Positions 35,707 to 44,022 of a stretch of 64,000 bases of DNA are shown here, one piece after another (the stretch's first letter is position 1; each line of letters begins with the position of its first letter). Position numbers and translations under genes: made by a program. Source of the DNA: Falsiruegeria mediterranea M17 (lineage in GTDB: Bacteria > Pseudomonadota > Alphaproteobacteria > Rhodobacterales > Rhodobacteraceae); contig NZ_ONZG01000016.1 in assembly GCF_900302455.1 (NCBI RefSeq), positions 1-64,000 of the forward strand, in the 5' to 3' direction. The notes below the pieces were generated by a model. That model did not search any database, was not told the DNA's origin, and was given only the letters and a program-made list of their open reading frames with translations.

Positions 35707-36607
35707 GGAACTGCGCAAACCCGCCAAGACGTCCGAATGGGGTACATTTGCCCTGATTCTTGCGTGCTACGCCGCCTGGGTTGCTGTCATCTTCTGGTTG
35801 GCGCAATGGTCGGTTGTGGGTGCTATTCTTGTGGGAGGCATTGTTGCAGCGATGCATTCGTCGTTGACGCACGAAGCGCTGCATGGACATCCCTTCCGCG
35901 CCAAATGGCTCAACGAGGCGCTGATGGCTTTGCCATTGACGCTGTTCATCCCTTACAACCGTTTTCGTGATCAACATCTGGCCCATCACCAGGATTCAAA
36001 CCTGACCGATCCTTATGACGACCCGGAATCGAATTTTCAGGACCCTGTGGTGTGGAATGCCATGCCGGGGTGGAAACGTGCCCTCTATTCCGTAAACAAC
36101 ACGATGTTGGGCCGGATCGTACTAGGGCCGTTGATCGGGCAGATTTGCTTTACTTTGGAAGAGCTGCGAGGCGCGGCGCGCGGAGATGGGGCGATCTGGT
36201 TGGCCTGGGCCCTGCATGTGCCGGGCGTGGCGGTTGTTCTGTGGATCGTCGCGCAATCAGCGATGCCGGTTTGGGCTTGGGTACTGTCAGCCTATATCGG
36301 GCTTGGTCTGGTCAAGATCCGCACCTTTCTGGAACACCGTGCGCATGAGAAATCTCGCGCTCGGACCGTGGTGATCGAAGATCGGGGCCTTTTGGCGTTT
36401 CTGTTCCTCAACAACAACTTGCACGTGGTTCATCACATGAACCCGCAGGCACCTTGGTATCGCCTCCCGGCACTCTACCGCGCCGAGAAGGACCGGTACC
36501 TGAATTGCAATGAGGGCTATGTCTATCGTTCATATGCTGAGGTCTTTCGCCTCTATTTCCTGAAGCCGAAGGACCCGGTGCCGCATCCGCTCTGGCCTGA
36601 CGCGTAA
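35699..36607 (+). CDS. Fatty acid desaturase family protein
   Basis: A 302-residue membrane-bound di-iron desaturase. The histidine boxes are HEALHGHP, HLAHHQ and HVVHHMNP. MFEELRKPAKTSEWG at 35699 is the start, overlapping DUF2061 by eight bases. The domain is embedded in about four transmembrane helices. It probably inserts a double bond into, or hydroxylates, an acyl or other lipid substrate at the inner membrane; the substrate is unknown. Confidence 0.87.
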   Translation: MFEELRKPAKTSEWGTFALILACYAAWVAVIFWLAQWSVVGAILVGGIVAAMHSSLTHEALHGHPFRAKWLNEALMALPLTLFIPYNRFRDQHLAHHQDSNLTDPYDDPESNFQDPVVWNAMPGWKRALYSVNNTMLGRIVLGPLIGQICFTLEELRGAARGDGAIWLAWALHVPGVAVVLWIVAQSAMPVWAWVLSAYIGLGLVKIRTFLEHRAHEKSRARTVVIEDRGLLAFLFLNNNLHVVHHMNPQAPWYRLPALYRAEKDRYLNCNEGYVYRSYAEVFRLYFLKPKDPVPHPLWPDA

Positions 36608-36628
36608 ATCCGGGCCATATGGGGTGGC

Positions 36629-37531
36629 ATGAGTTTATGGATACCTGTCACCCTCGCCGCCGCCGCCTTTCAGACGGTGCGGTTCATGCTGCAAAAGTCG
36701 CTCAGCACCGTGAAGCTTTCGGCGGCTGGGGCGACCTTTGCACGCTTTGCCTATTCCGCACCATTGGTTGTCGCCGGGCTGCTGGCCTATCTGCTGATCA
36801 GCGGGCGCAGCCTGCCGACGCTTGATCTGACGTTCTGGACCTTTGCGGTTGTCGGCGGGACGGCGCAGATCCTGGCCACCATCTGTGTGGTGGCTCTGTT
36901 CAAGCAGCGTAACTTTGCAGTGGGGATCACGTTCAAGAAGACCGAAGTGATCCAGACCGCTCTGGTGGGTCTGATTATCTTGGGCGAGGGGGTGTCGGTT
37001 TGGGGTTTTGTCGCCATCCTGATCGGGTTGCTGGCAGTTCTGTTGTTGTCCAAGACACCCGGTGGAGATGGCAAATGGTGGGCGCATCTGACCAACCGCG
37101 CCTCACAGCTGGGACTGGGGTCTGGTGTTCTCTTTGCCTTTTCTGCTGTCAGCTATCGCGGGGCCTCGCTGCAACTGGGCGATTTGGAGCCTGCATTCCG
37201 GGCGGGGATCACATTGGCGGCTGTGACCAGCTTTCAGATGATCGCGATGGCGGCCTGGCTTGCATGGCGCGACCGGGCCGAGCTGCGCGCGGTGTGGGAG
37301 ACGCGGAACACGGGCCTGTTTGTCGGTCTGACCAGCATGGGCGGGTCGTTTTGCTGGTTCCTGGCGTTCACGCTGCAAAACGCGGCCTATGTCAAAGCGT
37401 TGGGGCAGATCGAGCTGATCTTCAGCCTCATGGCCTCGGTCCTGTTTTTCCGCGAGAAGATCACGGCGCGCGAAATTGCGGGGATCGGGCTTCTTGGGGT
37501 GTCAATCCTGGCTCTGGTGATGGCGATCTGA
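36629..37531 (+). CDS. EamA/DMT family transporter
   Basis: A 300-residue drug/metabolite transporter superfamily protein with two EamA repeats and ten predicted helices; the second repeat ends GLLGVSILALVMAI. It follows the desaturase by 22 bases on the same strand and may be cotranscribed. Substrate unknown. Confidence 0.85.
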   Translation: MSLWIPVTLAAAAFQTVRFMLQKSLSTVKLSAAGATFARFAYSAPLVVAGLLAYLLISGRSLPTLDLTFWTFAVVGGTAQILATICVVALFKQRNFAVGITFKKTEVIQTALVGLIILGEGVSVWGFVAILIGLLAVLLLSKTPGGDGKWWAHLTNRASQLGLGSGVLFAFSAVSYRGASLQLGDLEPAFRAGITLAAVTSFQMIAMAAWLAWRDRAELRAVWETRNTGLFVGLTSMGGSFCWFLAFTLQNAAYVKALGQIELIFSLMASVLFFREKITAREIAGIGLLGVSILALVMAI

Positions 37532-37544
37532 TGAACGGGGCACT

Positions 37545-37622
37545 CCCGCGTCCGAGCAGACCTGACTGCGTCAGCTCTACCAACGGACTTGGGCGTAGCG
37601 CCGGGCTGCGCCCGGCGCGGAT
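37545..37622 (+). repeat. Dispersed intergenic repeat, copy c (divergent)
   Basis: Starts CTCCCGCGTCCGAGC, holds AACGGACTTGGGC and ends with the 9-bp hairpin GCGCCGGGC-TGC-GCCCGGCGC. It resembles the inverted copy f more than copies a and e. It closes the EamA gene. Confidence 0.55.
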
Positions 37623-37659
37623 GTGACCAGTAGCGGTGATGCGCCAAGAGAAATTATCG

Positions 37660-37743
37660 AGCGCCGACCGCCGAGCGCAGCGAGGCCCGGCCCAACGGGA
37701 GGAGGTTTTTCTGTCAAGAAAAATTGACGACGGGCGGGAGGGC
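37660..37743 (-). repeat. Dispersed GC-rich intergenic repeat, copy d (inverted)
   Basis: On the minus strand it begins CTCCCGCCCGTCGTCAAT and contains CTCCTCCCGTTGGGCCGGGC followed by CTCGCTGCGCTCGGCGG, closely matching copy e. It lies between the convergent ends of the EamA and NUDIX genes. Confidence 0.72.
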
Positions 37744-37792
37744 CCCGTTTCTCCAAATTGTGTGGCTTGCGGAAGATACGTCGCTGTACCGG

Positions 37793-38506
37793 TCAGGGAT
37801 GATCGGGCATTGGAAACCCGCGCAAACGCAAAAACAGACTGGCCTCGTCGTTGTTACGGAAATAGGGGACTGATTCCGGAGGGTCGCGGTCCAGGACGCG
37901 ACCGGCGACTTCGGCCAGGACCACCTCGGTGATGAACGGTAGGTCGAACTGGCGGGCTTCGGTCAATTTGATCCATTGCAGATGCGACAGCTCGTCCGAG
38001 GCGTGCGTGAAGTCATCCAGATCGCCTTGGATGTCATCGGCATCGACCAGGAAGAACCGCGCATCAAACCGGCGCGGGCGGCCCGGAGGCGTCAGCGCGC
38101 GGAACACGAATTGCAGGCTTTGCGCCGACGGCAGGTGGCCTGTGGCAGCAAATGTTGTCCAATCCTCTGGCACGTCACCCTCCCACGTACCGGGTGTCCC
38201 CAGGACCAACCCGGTCTCTTCCCACAACTCGCGGATTGCAGCCACGGCCAGAGGGTGCTGCAAACCGTCTGGAGAATCATCGCGCAGGCGGCCATCACAG
38301 ACCGCAGGCAAGGGCGTGGCCAGTGGCACACGCGCGTCCTCGGCATCTACGGCACCGCCGGGAAACACGAATTTGTTTGGCATGAAAGCGGCCTTGGCGC
38401 CGCGTTGTCCCATCAGAATGGAAGGCTCGCCCATGCGGTCGCGCAAAACGATGACGGTTGCCGCATTGCGGATGGCGGTTTTATCTATGGTGCCGGTTGT
38501 GCTCAT
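37793..38506 (-). CDS. NUDIX hydrolase
   Basis: A 237-residue NUDIX protein. The box is split: GGAVDAEDA near residue 50 and the main helix RELWEETGLVLG about 45 residues later, an insertion typical of the larger NUDT19-like branch. Such enzymes cleave nucleoside diphosphate-linked compounds or CoA derivatives. It is the first gene of a minus-strand pair with its neighbour after the convergent repeats; the substrate is unknown. Confidence 0.87.
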   Translation of the reverse strand: MSTTGTIDKTAIRNAATVIVLRDRMGEPSILMGQRGAKAAFMPNKFVFPGGAVDAEDARVPLATPLPAVCDGRLRDDSPDGLQHPLAVAAIRELWEETGLVLGTPGTWEGDVPEDWTTFAATGHLPSAQSLQFVFRALTPPGRPRRFDARFFLVDADDIQGDLDDFTHASDELSHLQWIKLTEARQFDLPFITEVVLAEVAGRVLDRDPPESVPYFRNNDEASLFLRLRGFPMPDHP

Positions 38507-38528
38507 GTCCCCTCGCGTGTCCGAAGGG

Positions 38529-38936
38529 TCAGCCGGATTTTCCGAACCCGTGCATGCGTCTGGCCCATTGATAGGCGACGACCACTCCCTTCAATCTGGG
38601 AAGAAGGTAGAGCGACAGCGACAGACAACCAAGGGCAAAGATTGCAAAAAGCGTCAAAGGCTCGGGCCGGTACTGAACATAGGCCACATGCAGCCCCGGT
38701 GCCATCAAATGACCCACAAGCAGAATGGTCAGATAGGCAGGGCCATCATCGGCACGATGATGAAACAGTTCTTGCCCGCATTCCGCACAGTGATCGTTTA
38801 CCTTGAGGTAGCTGTGCAGCATCTTGCCCTTGCCGCAGTTTGGGCACCTGCGCCGAAACCCGTTGATCAGGGCAGGCCAGGTCGGGCGGTCGTCGGGTGT
38901 GGCAGCTGCTTGGTCGGTCATACCTTTGTCACTCAT
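38529..38936 (-). CDS. DUF983 membrane protein with zinc ribbon
   Basis: A 135-residue DUF983 protein: a zinc ribbon (CPNCGKGKMLHSYLKVNDHC then AECG) and two transmembrane helices. The start is uncertain (ATG at 38936 or 38921); AAAGGA directly abuts 38936. It lies 22 bases before the NUDIX gene on the same strand and may be cotranscribed with it. Roseobacter DUF983 genes are often near the cytochrome oxidase assembly gene set, not seen here. Confidence 0.82.
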   Translation of the reverse strand: MSDKGMTDQAAATPDDRPTWPALINGFRRRCPNCGKGKMLHSYLKVNDHCAECGQELFHHRADDGPAYLTILLVGHLMAPGLHVAYVQYRPEPLTLFAIFALGCLSLSLYLLPRLKGVVVAYQWARRMHGFGKSG

Positions 38937-39170
38937 TCCTTTGCACCTGAACAATGGATCAAGGTTTTGCGTCCCTTTTGGCGCGTCGAAAAGGGGGCGA
39001 TGTGCCCTTGCGGCGGCATGTCGCAAAGGGCGAACTGTTACGCATTCTAACGAAACTACGGAGCCTCAATCCAAAAAAATTCAAAAAGTGCGACGGAAAG
39101 CAAAGGCCCCTGCGTTTGACTTGCATGATCGGCGACACGGGGTCGCCGTCCGAGCAAAGGAAAATCGGAC

Positions 39171-39620
39171 ATGAAACATGCAGGTTTTATCGCGGCAATG
39201 GTGATTGCGGCCGCAGGTGTGACGGGTACAGCGGTTCTGGCCAAAGGGTCCCATGCGACGTTTCAAGAGCTGGACGCTGACGGCAACGGCGAAATCACCC
39301 AGGCCGAGATGGAAGCACACCGCACTGCGCGCTTTGCCAAGGCCGATACGGATGGCGATGGCAAGTTGAGCCTGGAAGAGGCCACCGCCAAGGGGCAGGA
39401 GCGCGCGGCCAAGCGTGCCGAAAAGATGTTCGAGCGCCACGATGCCAACAAAGACGGTTTTTTGGATGCCGAGGAGTTGCCGAAACCGCGTCGTGCGGGC
39501 AAGTTCTTTGACCGTATGGATAAGGACGGCAGCGGTGGCATTTCCGAGGCGGAATTTGCCGAGGCCCGCGAGCGCATGAAGGAGCATCGCAAGAAACGTG
39601 GTCACCAGGATCAAGACTGA
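39171..39620 (+). CDS. Secreted EF-hand calcium-binding protein
   Basis: A 149-residue protein with a signal peptide (MKHAGFIAAMVIAAAGVTG) and four EF-hand loops: DADGNGEITQAE, DTDGDGKLSLEE, DANKDGFLDAEE and DKDGSGGISEAE, each with the calcium-binding spacing. It ends in a basic tail. An ECF sigma-factor gene follows 57 bases later on the same strand. It is probably a periplasmic calcium or metal sensor or buffer. Confidence 0.85.
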   Translation: MKHAGFIAAMVIAAAGVTGTAVLAKGSHATFQELDADGNGEITQAEMEAHRTARFAKADTDGDGKLSLEEATAKGQERAAKRAEKMFERHDANKDGFLDAEELPKPRRAGKFFDRMDKDGSGGISEAEFAEARERMKEHRKKRGHQDQD

Positions 39621-39677
39621 TCCGGAGTGGAGGATTTTGCCTCCATACCGCTTGACGGTCATGGCGGGAACACCGCC

Positions 39678-40241
39678 ATGATCCAACCCAGCGATGATGC
39701 ATTGCTGGTGCTCTTTGCCAATGGTGACGGGCAGGCCGCACGCGAGTTGACCGCGCGTCTGGGTCCGCGGACCTATGCTGTGGCTTTGCGGGTGCTGGGC
39801 AACCGGGCCGAGGCCGAGGACGTTGCCCAAGAGGCGATGATGCGCCTGTGGCGGGTGGCGCCCAAATGGGAACAGGGTCGCGCAAAGGTGTCGACCTGGC
39901 TCTATAGGGTGACGCTGAACCTGTGCCTGGACATCAAATGCCGCCAGCGGTCGGTTGATCTGGATGCGGTGCCCGAGCCCGAAGATGGCGGGCCAAGTGT
40001 TGCGGACCGGTTGCAGGATAGCAGCCGAATGGATGCACTGCAGGGGGCGTTGATGCAACTGCCTGAACGGCAAAGGCAGGCAGTGGTGCTGCGCCACATC
40101 GAGGAATTGAGCAACCCCGAGATTGCGGGGATCATGGATATCAGCGTCGAGGCGGTCGAGAGCTTGACCGCCCGAGGTAAACGCGCGTTGACCGCGGCCC
40201 TGTCGGGGCGGCGCGCAGAACTGGGGTACGACAATGACTGA
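39678..40241 (+). CDS. ECF-type RNA polymerase sigma factor
   Basis: A 187-residue group 4 sigma-70 factor: region 2 (ALRVLGNRAEAEDVAQEAMM) and region 4 (LPERQRQAVVLRHIEELSNP and the HTH after it). MIQPSDDALL at 39678 is the best start; an in-frame GTG at 39627 would add 17 residues. It overlaps the next gene by eight bases. The next two genes encode a likely anti-sigma protein and a periplasmic metal-sensor-like protein, the CnrH/CnrYX arrangement. Confidence 0.85.
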   Translation: MIQPSDDALLVLFANGDGQAARELTARLGPRTYAVALRVLGNRAEAEDVAQEAMMRLWRVAPKWEQGRAKVSTWLYRVTLNLCLDIKCRQRSVDLDAVPEPEDGGPSVADRLQDSSRMDALQGALMQLPERQRQAVVLRHIEELSNPEIAGIMDISVEAVESLTARGKRALTAALSGRRAELGYDND

Positions 40242-40584
40242 CGACACAGATCTGGAGCAGATGTTTGCAGCCGCGCGGACGCAGCGGGATCACCTGCCGG
40301 ACGTACTGTCGGCCCGCATGTTGGCGGATGCGGTGCAGGTTCAGGCCGAAGTTTTGGCACCAGAGCCCGCAGCGCGCGCCGGCCTTTGGTCGCAGCTGCG
40401 CGCCGGTCTTGGCGGTTGGAGCGGCCTGAGCGGCCTGGCGACGGCCTGTGCAGCGGGCGTCTGGATCGGCTTGGCGCCGCCGGACTTCCTTCCTGATCCG
40501 GTGGGGCTGGTCTATCAGCAAGAGCTGGAAGTGGATCTGATCTTTGGTGTCGATGAGACCGGAATATTGACGGAGGATGGATAA
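40234..40584 (+). CDS. Probable anti-sigma factor (membrane)
   Basis: A 116-residue protein without a recognised domain. It begins directly after the sigma gene (eight-base overlap) and has one weak hydrophobic segment (GLSGLATACAAGVWIGLA). It ends four bases ahead of, and immediately abuts, the next gene. Position between an ECF sigma factor and a CnrX-like sensor argues that it is the anti-sigma protein, but no anti-sigma motif (such as HxxxCxxC) is present. Confidence 0.55.
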   Translation: MTDDTDLEQMFAAARTQRDHLPDVLSARMLADAVQVQAEVLAPEPAARAGLWSQLRAGLGGWSGLSGLATACAAGVWIGLAPPDFLPDPVGLVYQQELEVDLIFGVDETGILTEDG

Positions 40585-41049
40585 ATGGCTGAGCAGAAAG
40601 AACGCAAATGGCCCTGGATGCGCATCCTTCTGATCGTTTCATTGGGTTTGAACCTGCTGTTTGTCGGTTTGGTCGTCGGCGCCGCTCTTCGGTTCGGCGG
40701 TCCCGACAGCATGCGTCCACCTCCTCGCAGCCTGGGCTCGGCATTGTACCGGGCACTGCCTGAAGACGTACGGCAAGAGATGCGGCAGCACAGCCGCACG
40801 GGCCACGACACTCGGCGCAAGGGCGGATTCAAGGATGTCGGGGTTATTGTGGCCTCGCTGCGTGCCGTTCCCTTTGATGCGGAAGGGTTGAAAACGGTGC
40901 TCGATCGGCAGTTGGTCCAGCGCGAGGCGTTTCATCGCTCGATCCAAGACAAATGGTTCGACCAGATCACCTCGATGAGCGATGAAGAGCGAGCTTCTTA
41001 CGCGGATCGCCTTGAAAAGGTCTCACACCGCAAGACGCACAAGAAGTAG
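40585..41049 (+). CDS. Periplasmic heavy-metal sensor-like protein (CnrX/CpxP-like)
   Basis: A 154-residue protein: one N-terminal transmembrane helix (about residues 12-35) and a periplasmic helical domain. The domain (RALPEDVRQEMRQHSRTGHD and REAFHRSIQDKWFDQITSMS) resembles metal-resistance sensor proteins of the CnrX type. It starts at the base after the anti-sigma stop. With the sigma and anti-sigma genes it looks like a metal or envelope-stress sensing module. Confidence 0.7.
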   Translation: MAEQKERKWPWMRILLIVSLGLNLLFVGLVVGAALRFGGPDSMRPPPRSLGSALYRALPEDVRQEMRQHSRTGHDTRRKGGFKDVGVIVASLRAVPFDAEGLKTVLDRQLVQREAFHRSIQDKWFDQITSMSDEERASYADRLEKVSHRKTHKK

Positions 41050-41052
41050 GGG

Positions 41053-42447
41053 TCAGGCGGCTGCCGCGATCAGAGAGACCTGATTGCGGCCCGCGCCCTT
41101 GGCCTCATACAGGGCGCGGTCGGCTTGTTCGAGCAGGGTCGGGACGTTCCGGGAGTCGAATGGAGTGGTCAGGCACTGACCATCAATAGCAAACAGCCCA
41201 ATGCTGGTGGTGATCGGGATCGGCGTTTTCTGACCAGGAATGCGGAACAGCTCGCGGTTGATCCTCTGGCACAGCAGATCGGCCATTTTCAACGCTTGCG
41301 TACGGGTGGTGTTGGGCAGAACCATCATGAATTCTTCACCGCCCACACGCGCCAGCACATCCTCGACCCGCAGTTGGGACCGCAGCCTGCGTGCCGTTTC
41401 CATCAGAACCGCATCGCCGGCGGGATGGCCAAAGCGGTCGTTGACCTGCTTGAAATGGTCCAGATCGGCCATCATGACGGCAAAACTCTGACCACTGGCG
41501 GCGGCCTCGCGCGCGATGCGGGCCAGCTCTGGCAGGGCAAAGCGGCGGTTGTGCAACCCGGTCATCGGATCGATCAAGGCGGCCCGCAGCCCGTCGCGTA
41601 CGCTATCGCGGAACCGATCGGCACGTGCCTTGCGGCGCAGCTGGGTTTCCAGCCGCAGGGAAAGCTCTTCGACGCAAAAGCCCGCAGGCATCACGTCATC
41701 GGCTCCCCGGTCCAGCGCGTCTGCCGCCAGATGCGCATTGGCGGGGTTTGGAATGGCTATGACAGCGGCGTTTCGTGTGGCACTGCGCGCCCGCAGATCT
41801 GCCAGCAGGCGCAGGCCCGTGACGCTGTCGCAAAGCTCGACAACGATCGCGTCGGGCACACGGTCGGTCAGCAAATGTTGCATGTCGTCGATTTTGTGCA
41901 GATCCAGATGATGCCGCGTGCAGCCCTTGAGCCGCGCGCGCCAAACCGCGCCCGTGCCGGGGCTCTGGGTGATCAGGGCGATGTTGCTGGTGGGCAGCGG
42001 ACCTTGGAACGGTGGCGAGGCCTCGGCCAGACCAAGCGCCTGCGAACCACCCTGCATGCGCAGCTCCTCTGACCCTGTGTGCGCCCGGATCAGGCTGCGG
42101 ATGCGCGCGAGCAGGATCACATCGTCATAGGGCTGGCTGAGCACATCATCGATCCCTGCACCGAGGGCTGCGAGCCTGGATGACCGGTCGTTTTCGGCGG
42201 TGATGGCGATGATGGGGATGCCTGCGGTGGCCTCGTCCTGTTGCAACAGGTCGCGCACATCGAGCGCGCTGCCATCGGGCAGGGTCATGGCGCAGAGAAT
42301 CAGGTCAGGCTGCACGCGCCGCACCAGTGCTTCGAGCCCCAGGAGCCTGTCGCCTTGCACAACGTGATACCAGGCCGCAGATAGCTGCACCTTCAACATG
42401 ATGCGGTTTGTCGAAACCCCATCGAGTATCAAAATCGTTCCTTGCAC
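41053..42447 (-). CDS. PleD-like diguanylate cyclase with two degenerate receiver domains
   Basis: A 464-residue protein: two receiver-like domains (about 1-120 and 145-265) and a C-terminal GGDEF domain (residues 300-460). The first receiver lacks the phosphate-accepting aspartate (LILCAMTLPDG, with Ala in place of Asp) and the conserved lysine; the second has Glu there. The GGDEF motif is GGEEF and an inhibitory site RVED lies five residues before it. The start is taken as GTG at 42447 with AAAGG upstream; a longer ATG-started frame overlaps DUF3572. It makes cyclic di-GMP but probably is not switched by phosphorylation. Confidence 0.85.
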   Translation of the reverse strand: MQGTILILDGVSTNRIMLKVQLSAAWYHVVQGDRLLGLEALVRRVQPDLILCAMTLPDGSALDVRDLLQQDEATAGIPIIAITAENDRSSRLAALGAGIDDVLSQPYDDVILLARIRSLIRAHTGSEELRMQGGSQALGLAEASPPFQGPLPTSNIALITQSPGTGAVWRARLKGCTRHHLDLHKIDDMQHLLTDRVPDAIVVELCDSVTGLRLLADLRARSATRNAAVIAIPNPANAHLAADALDRGADDVMPAGFCVEELSLRLETQLRRKARADRFRDSVRDGLRAALIDPMTGLHNRRFALPELARIAREAAASGQSFAVMMADLDHFKQVNDRFGHPAGDAVLMETARRLRSQLRVEDVLARVGGEEFMMVLPNTTRTQALKMADLLCQRINRELFRIPGQKTPIPITTSIGLFAIDGQCLTTPFDSRNVPTLLEQADRALYEAKGAGRNQVSLIAAAA

Positions 42448-42542
42448 GGCCTCCGCCTTTCGACAGTTGCTTCCAATTCTTGCTAAAGTGTTTATGAGAC
42501 TGGTTAACAAACCCTTTCCGCCTCGAAATTGACGGAGCAGAT

Positions 42543-42827
42543 ATGCCATTTTCCGCCGATTCCGCTGAAACTCTGGCCCTCAAGGCGTTAAGCTGGCTGA
42601 TCGGCAATGATGAGTTGCTGCCGGTCTTCCTGGGCTCGACCGGCGCGTCCGAGGCAGACGTCAAAACGCAGATGTCAAACCCTGAGTTCCTGGGCTCGGT
42701 CCTCGATTTCCTGATGATGGATGATGCCTGGATCGTTGCATTTTGCGACGCCAATACAATCCCTTATGATCACCCGATGCAGGCGCGGGCCGTTTTGGCC
42801 GGACCCGCCGATATGCATTGGACCTGA
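42543..42827 (+). CDS. DUF3572 family protein
   Basis: A 94-residue helical protein of DUF3572 (AETLALKALSWLIGNDELLPVFLG and WIVAFCDA). It is divergent from the PleD-like gene, with 95 bases between, an arrangement common in Rhodobacterales. Function unknown. Confidence 0.85.
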   Translation: MPFSADSAETLALKALSWLIGNDELLPVFLGSTGASEADVKTQMSNPEFLGSVLDFLMMDDAWIVAFCDANTIPYDHPMQARAVLAGPADMHWT

Positions 42828-42883
42828 CAGACCACGTGTGACACAAAACGGTCATGCCAAACCTCAAGGCCGGAGAGATTTTC

Positions 42884-43573
42884 ATGCCCATCGACGCTTT
42901 GCTATTCGACAAGGACGGCACCCTGTTTGATTTTGCCGCCACGTGGGAGGCTTTTGCCCGCGCGTTCCTGCTGCGCGTCACGGGTGACGATCTGACCCGC
43001 GCGACCGAAGTGGGCCATGCCATCGGATTCGACATGGCAACGAACAGCTATTCCCCCGACAGCATCGTGATTGCTGGCACACCGGGTGAGGTGGCCGAGG
43101 TGCTGGCCGACTTCTTCCCCGACATGTCGCATGGCGAGTTGGTCGATATGATCAACGATGAAGCCGCGCGCGCACCGCAGGCCGAGGCTGTGCCTTTGGC
43201 CGCGTTCCTGGATGATATGAGGTCCAAGGGGCTCAAGTTGGGCGTGGCGACCAACGATGCGGAGCACCCTGCGCGGACGCATCTGACCTCGGCTGGTGTA
43301 CAGGAGAAGTTCGACTTCATCGCTGGGTTCGACAGTGGCCACGGGGCCAAGCCGGGGCCGGGACAGCTCTTGGCCTTTGCTGCGCATGTTGGTTTGGAGC
43401 CTGGGCAGGTCGCAATGGTCGGTGACAGCACACACGACCTGTTGGCTGGCCGAGCTGCGGGCATGACCACCATCGGCGTGCTGACGGGCATGGCGACAGC
43501 AGATGACTTGTCACCGCACGCGGACGTGGTGTTGCCGAACATCGGTCACATCGCCGAGTGGCTGGCGCGCTGA
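42884..43573 (+). CDS. HAD-family hydrolase (phosphoglycolate phosphatase-like)
   Basis: A 229-residue HAD phosphatase. Motif I is FDKDGTLFDF, motif II lies near TNDAEHP, motif III has K in KPGPGQL, motif IV is VGDSTHDL. It uses an aspartyl-phosphate intermediate with magnesium. GGAGAG precedes the ATG at 42884 by about seven bases; an ATG at 42854 has no site. Substrate unknown; phosphoglycolate phosphatase is the nearest group. Confidence 0.88.
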   Translation: MPIDALLFDKDGTLFDFAATWEAFARAFLLRVTGDDLTRATEVGHAIGFDMATNSYSPDSIVIAGTPGEVAEVLADFFPDMSHGELVDMINDEAARAPQAEAVPLAAFLDDMRSKGLKLGVATNDAEHPARTHLTSAGVQEKFDFIAGFDSGHGAKPGPGQLLAFAAHVGLEPGQVAMVGDSTHDLLAGRAAGMTTIGVLTGMATADDLSPHADVVLPNIGHIAEWLAR

Positions 43574-43710
43574 CCTGTTAACATTCGGGCAGCGTGTTCT
43601 TAAGTTGAACTCTGTGATGGCACGGGTTCTGCGCGGCCTGACGCGGAGCAGTGTCTTTGTTATGCTCCCAAAGCGCACAGTCGCAAGCGAAATGCGCCAA
43701 TCAGCCAAAC

Positions 43711-43790
43711 TCTCCCGCCCGTCGTTGATGCCCCTTGCGGGACATCGCCTCCCGTTGGGCCGGGCCTCGCTGCGCTCGGCGGTTGCGTTA
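43711..43790 (+). repeat. Dispersed GC-rich intergenic repeat, copy e
   Basis: Contains CTCCCGCCCGTCGTTGATG, CGCCTCCCGTTGGGCCGGGC and CTCGCTGCGCTCGGCGG; nearly identical to copy d on the other strand. It is followed directly by copy f in reverse. Confidence 0.75.
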
Positions 43791-43811
43791 TGGCGGAACC
43801 GCGCCGAACGA

Positions 43812-43882
43812 TAAGCGAGGCGCCCGGCCCAAGGCCGTTAGCGGTGCTGGCGAAGCCAGGATTGCTCGGGCGCGGGAGCGCT
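43812..43882 (-). repeat. Dispersed intergenic repeat, copy f (inverted)
   Basis: Read on the minus strand: GCGCTCCCGCGCCCGAGCA, then TTGGGCCGGGCGCCTCGC at the other end, matching copy b and copy c. Copies e and f face each other, forming a composite that could fold into a long hairpin. Confidence 0.65.
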
Positions 43883-43939
43883 ACGAGTCTGGGTCGGCAA
43901 CCAGATCAAACGCGCAAAGCGCCCCTCCTTGATTGAAAT

Positions 43940-43956
43940 GCGACAAGAATTGTCGC
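43940..43956. promoter_or_regulatory. Palindrome upstream of the MttB homologue
   Basis: GCGACAA-GAA-TTGTCGC is a perfect seven-base inverted repeat, 67 bases upstream of the MttB start codon. It is a strong candidate operator; the regulator is not in the window. Confidence 0.65.
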
Positions 43957-44022
43957 GGATAGAGCGGCGTAGACCTGCGCGGCTGGGGCCTTCTGTTTCC
44001 AAAGGCAAAGAGGAGAGGTCCC

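Larger units (their letters stand above)
43574..44022. other. Intergenic region of 449 bases with two repeats and a palindrome
   Basis: No gene is supported here. It holds two inverted copies of the dispersed repeat (43711-43882) and, 67 bases before MttB, a perfect palindrome. The remaining bases after the HAD stop (43574-43710) show nothing I can interpret. Confidence 0.7.
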
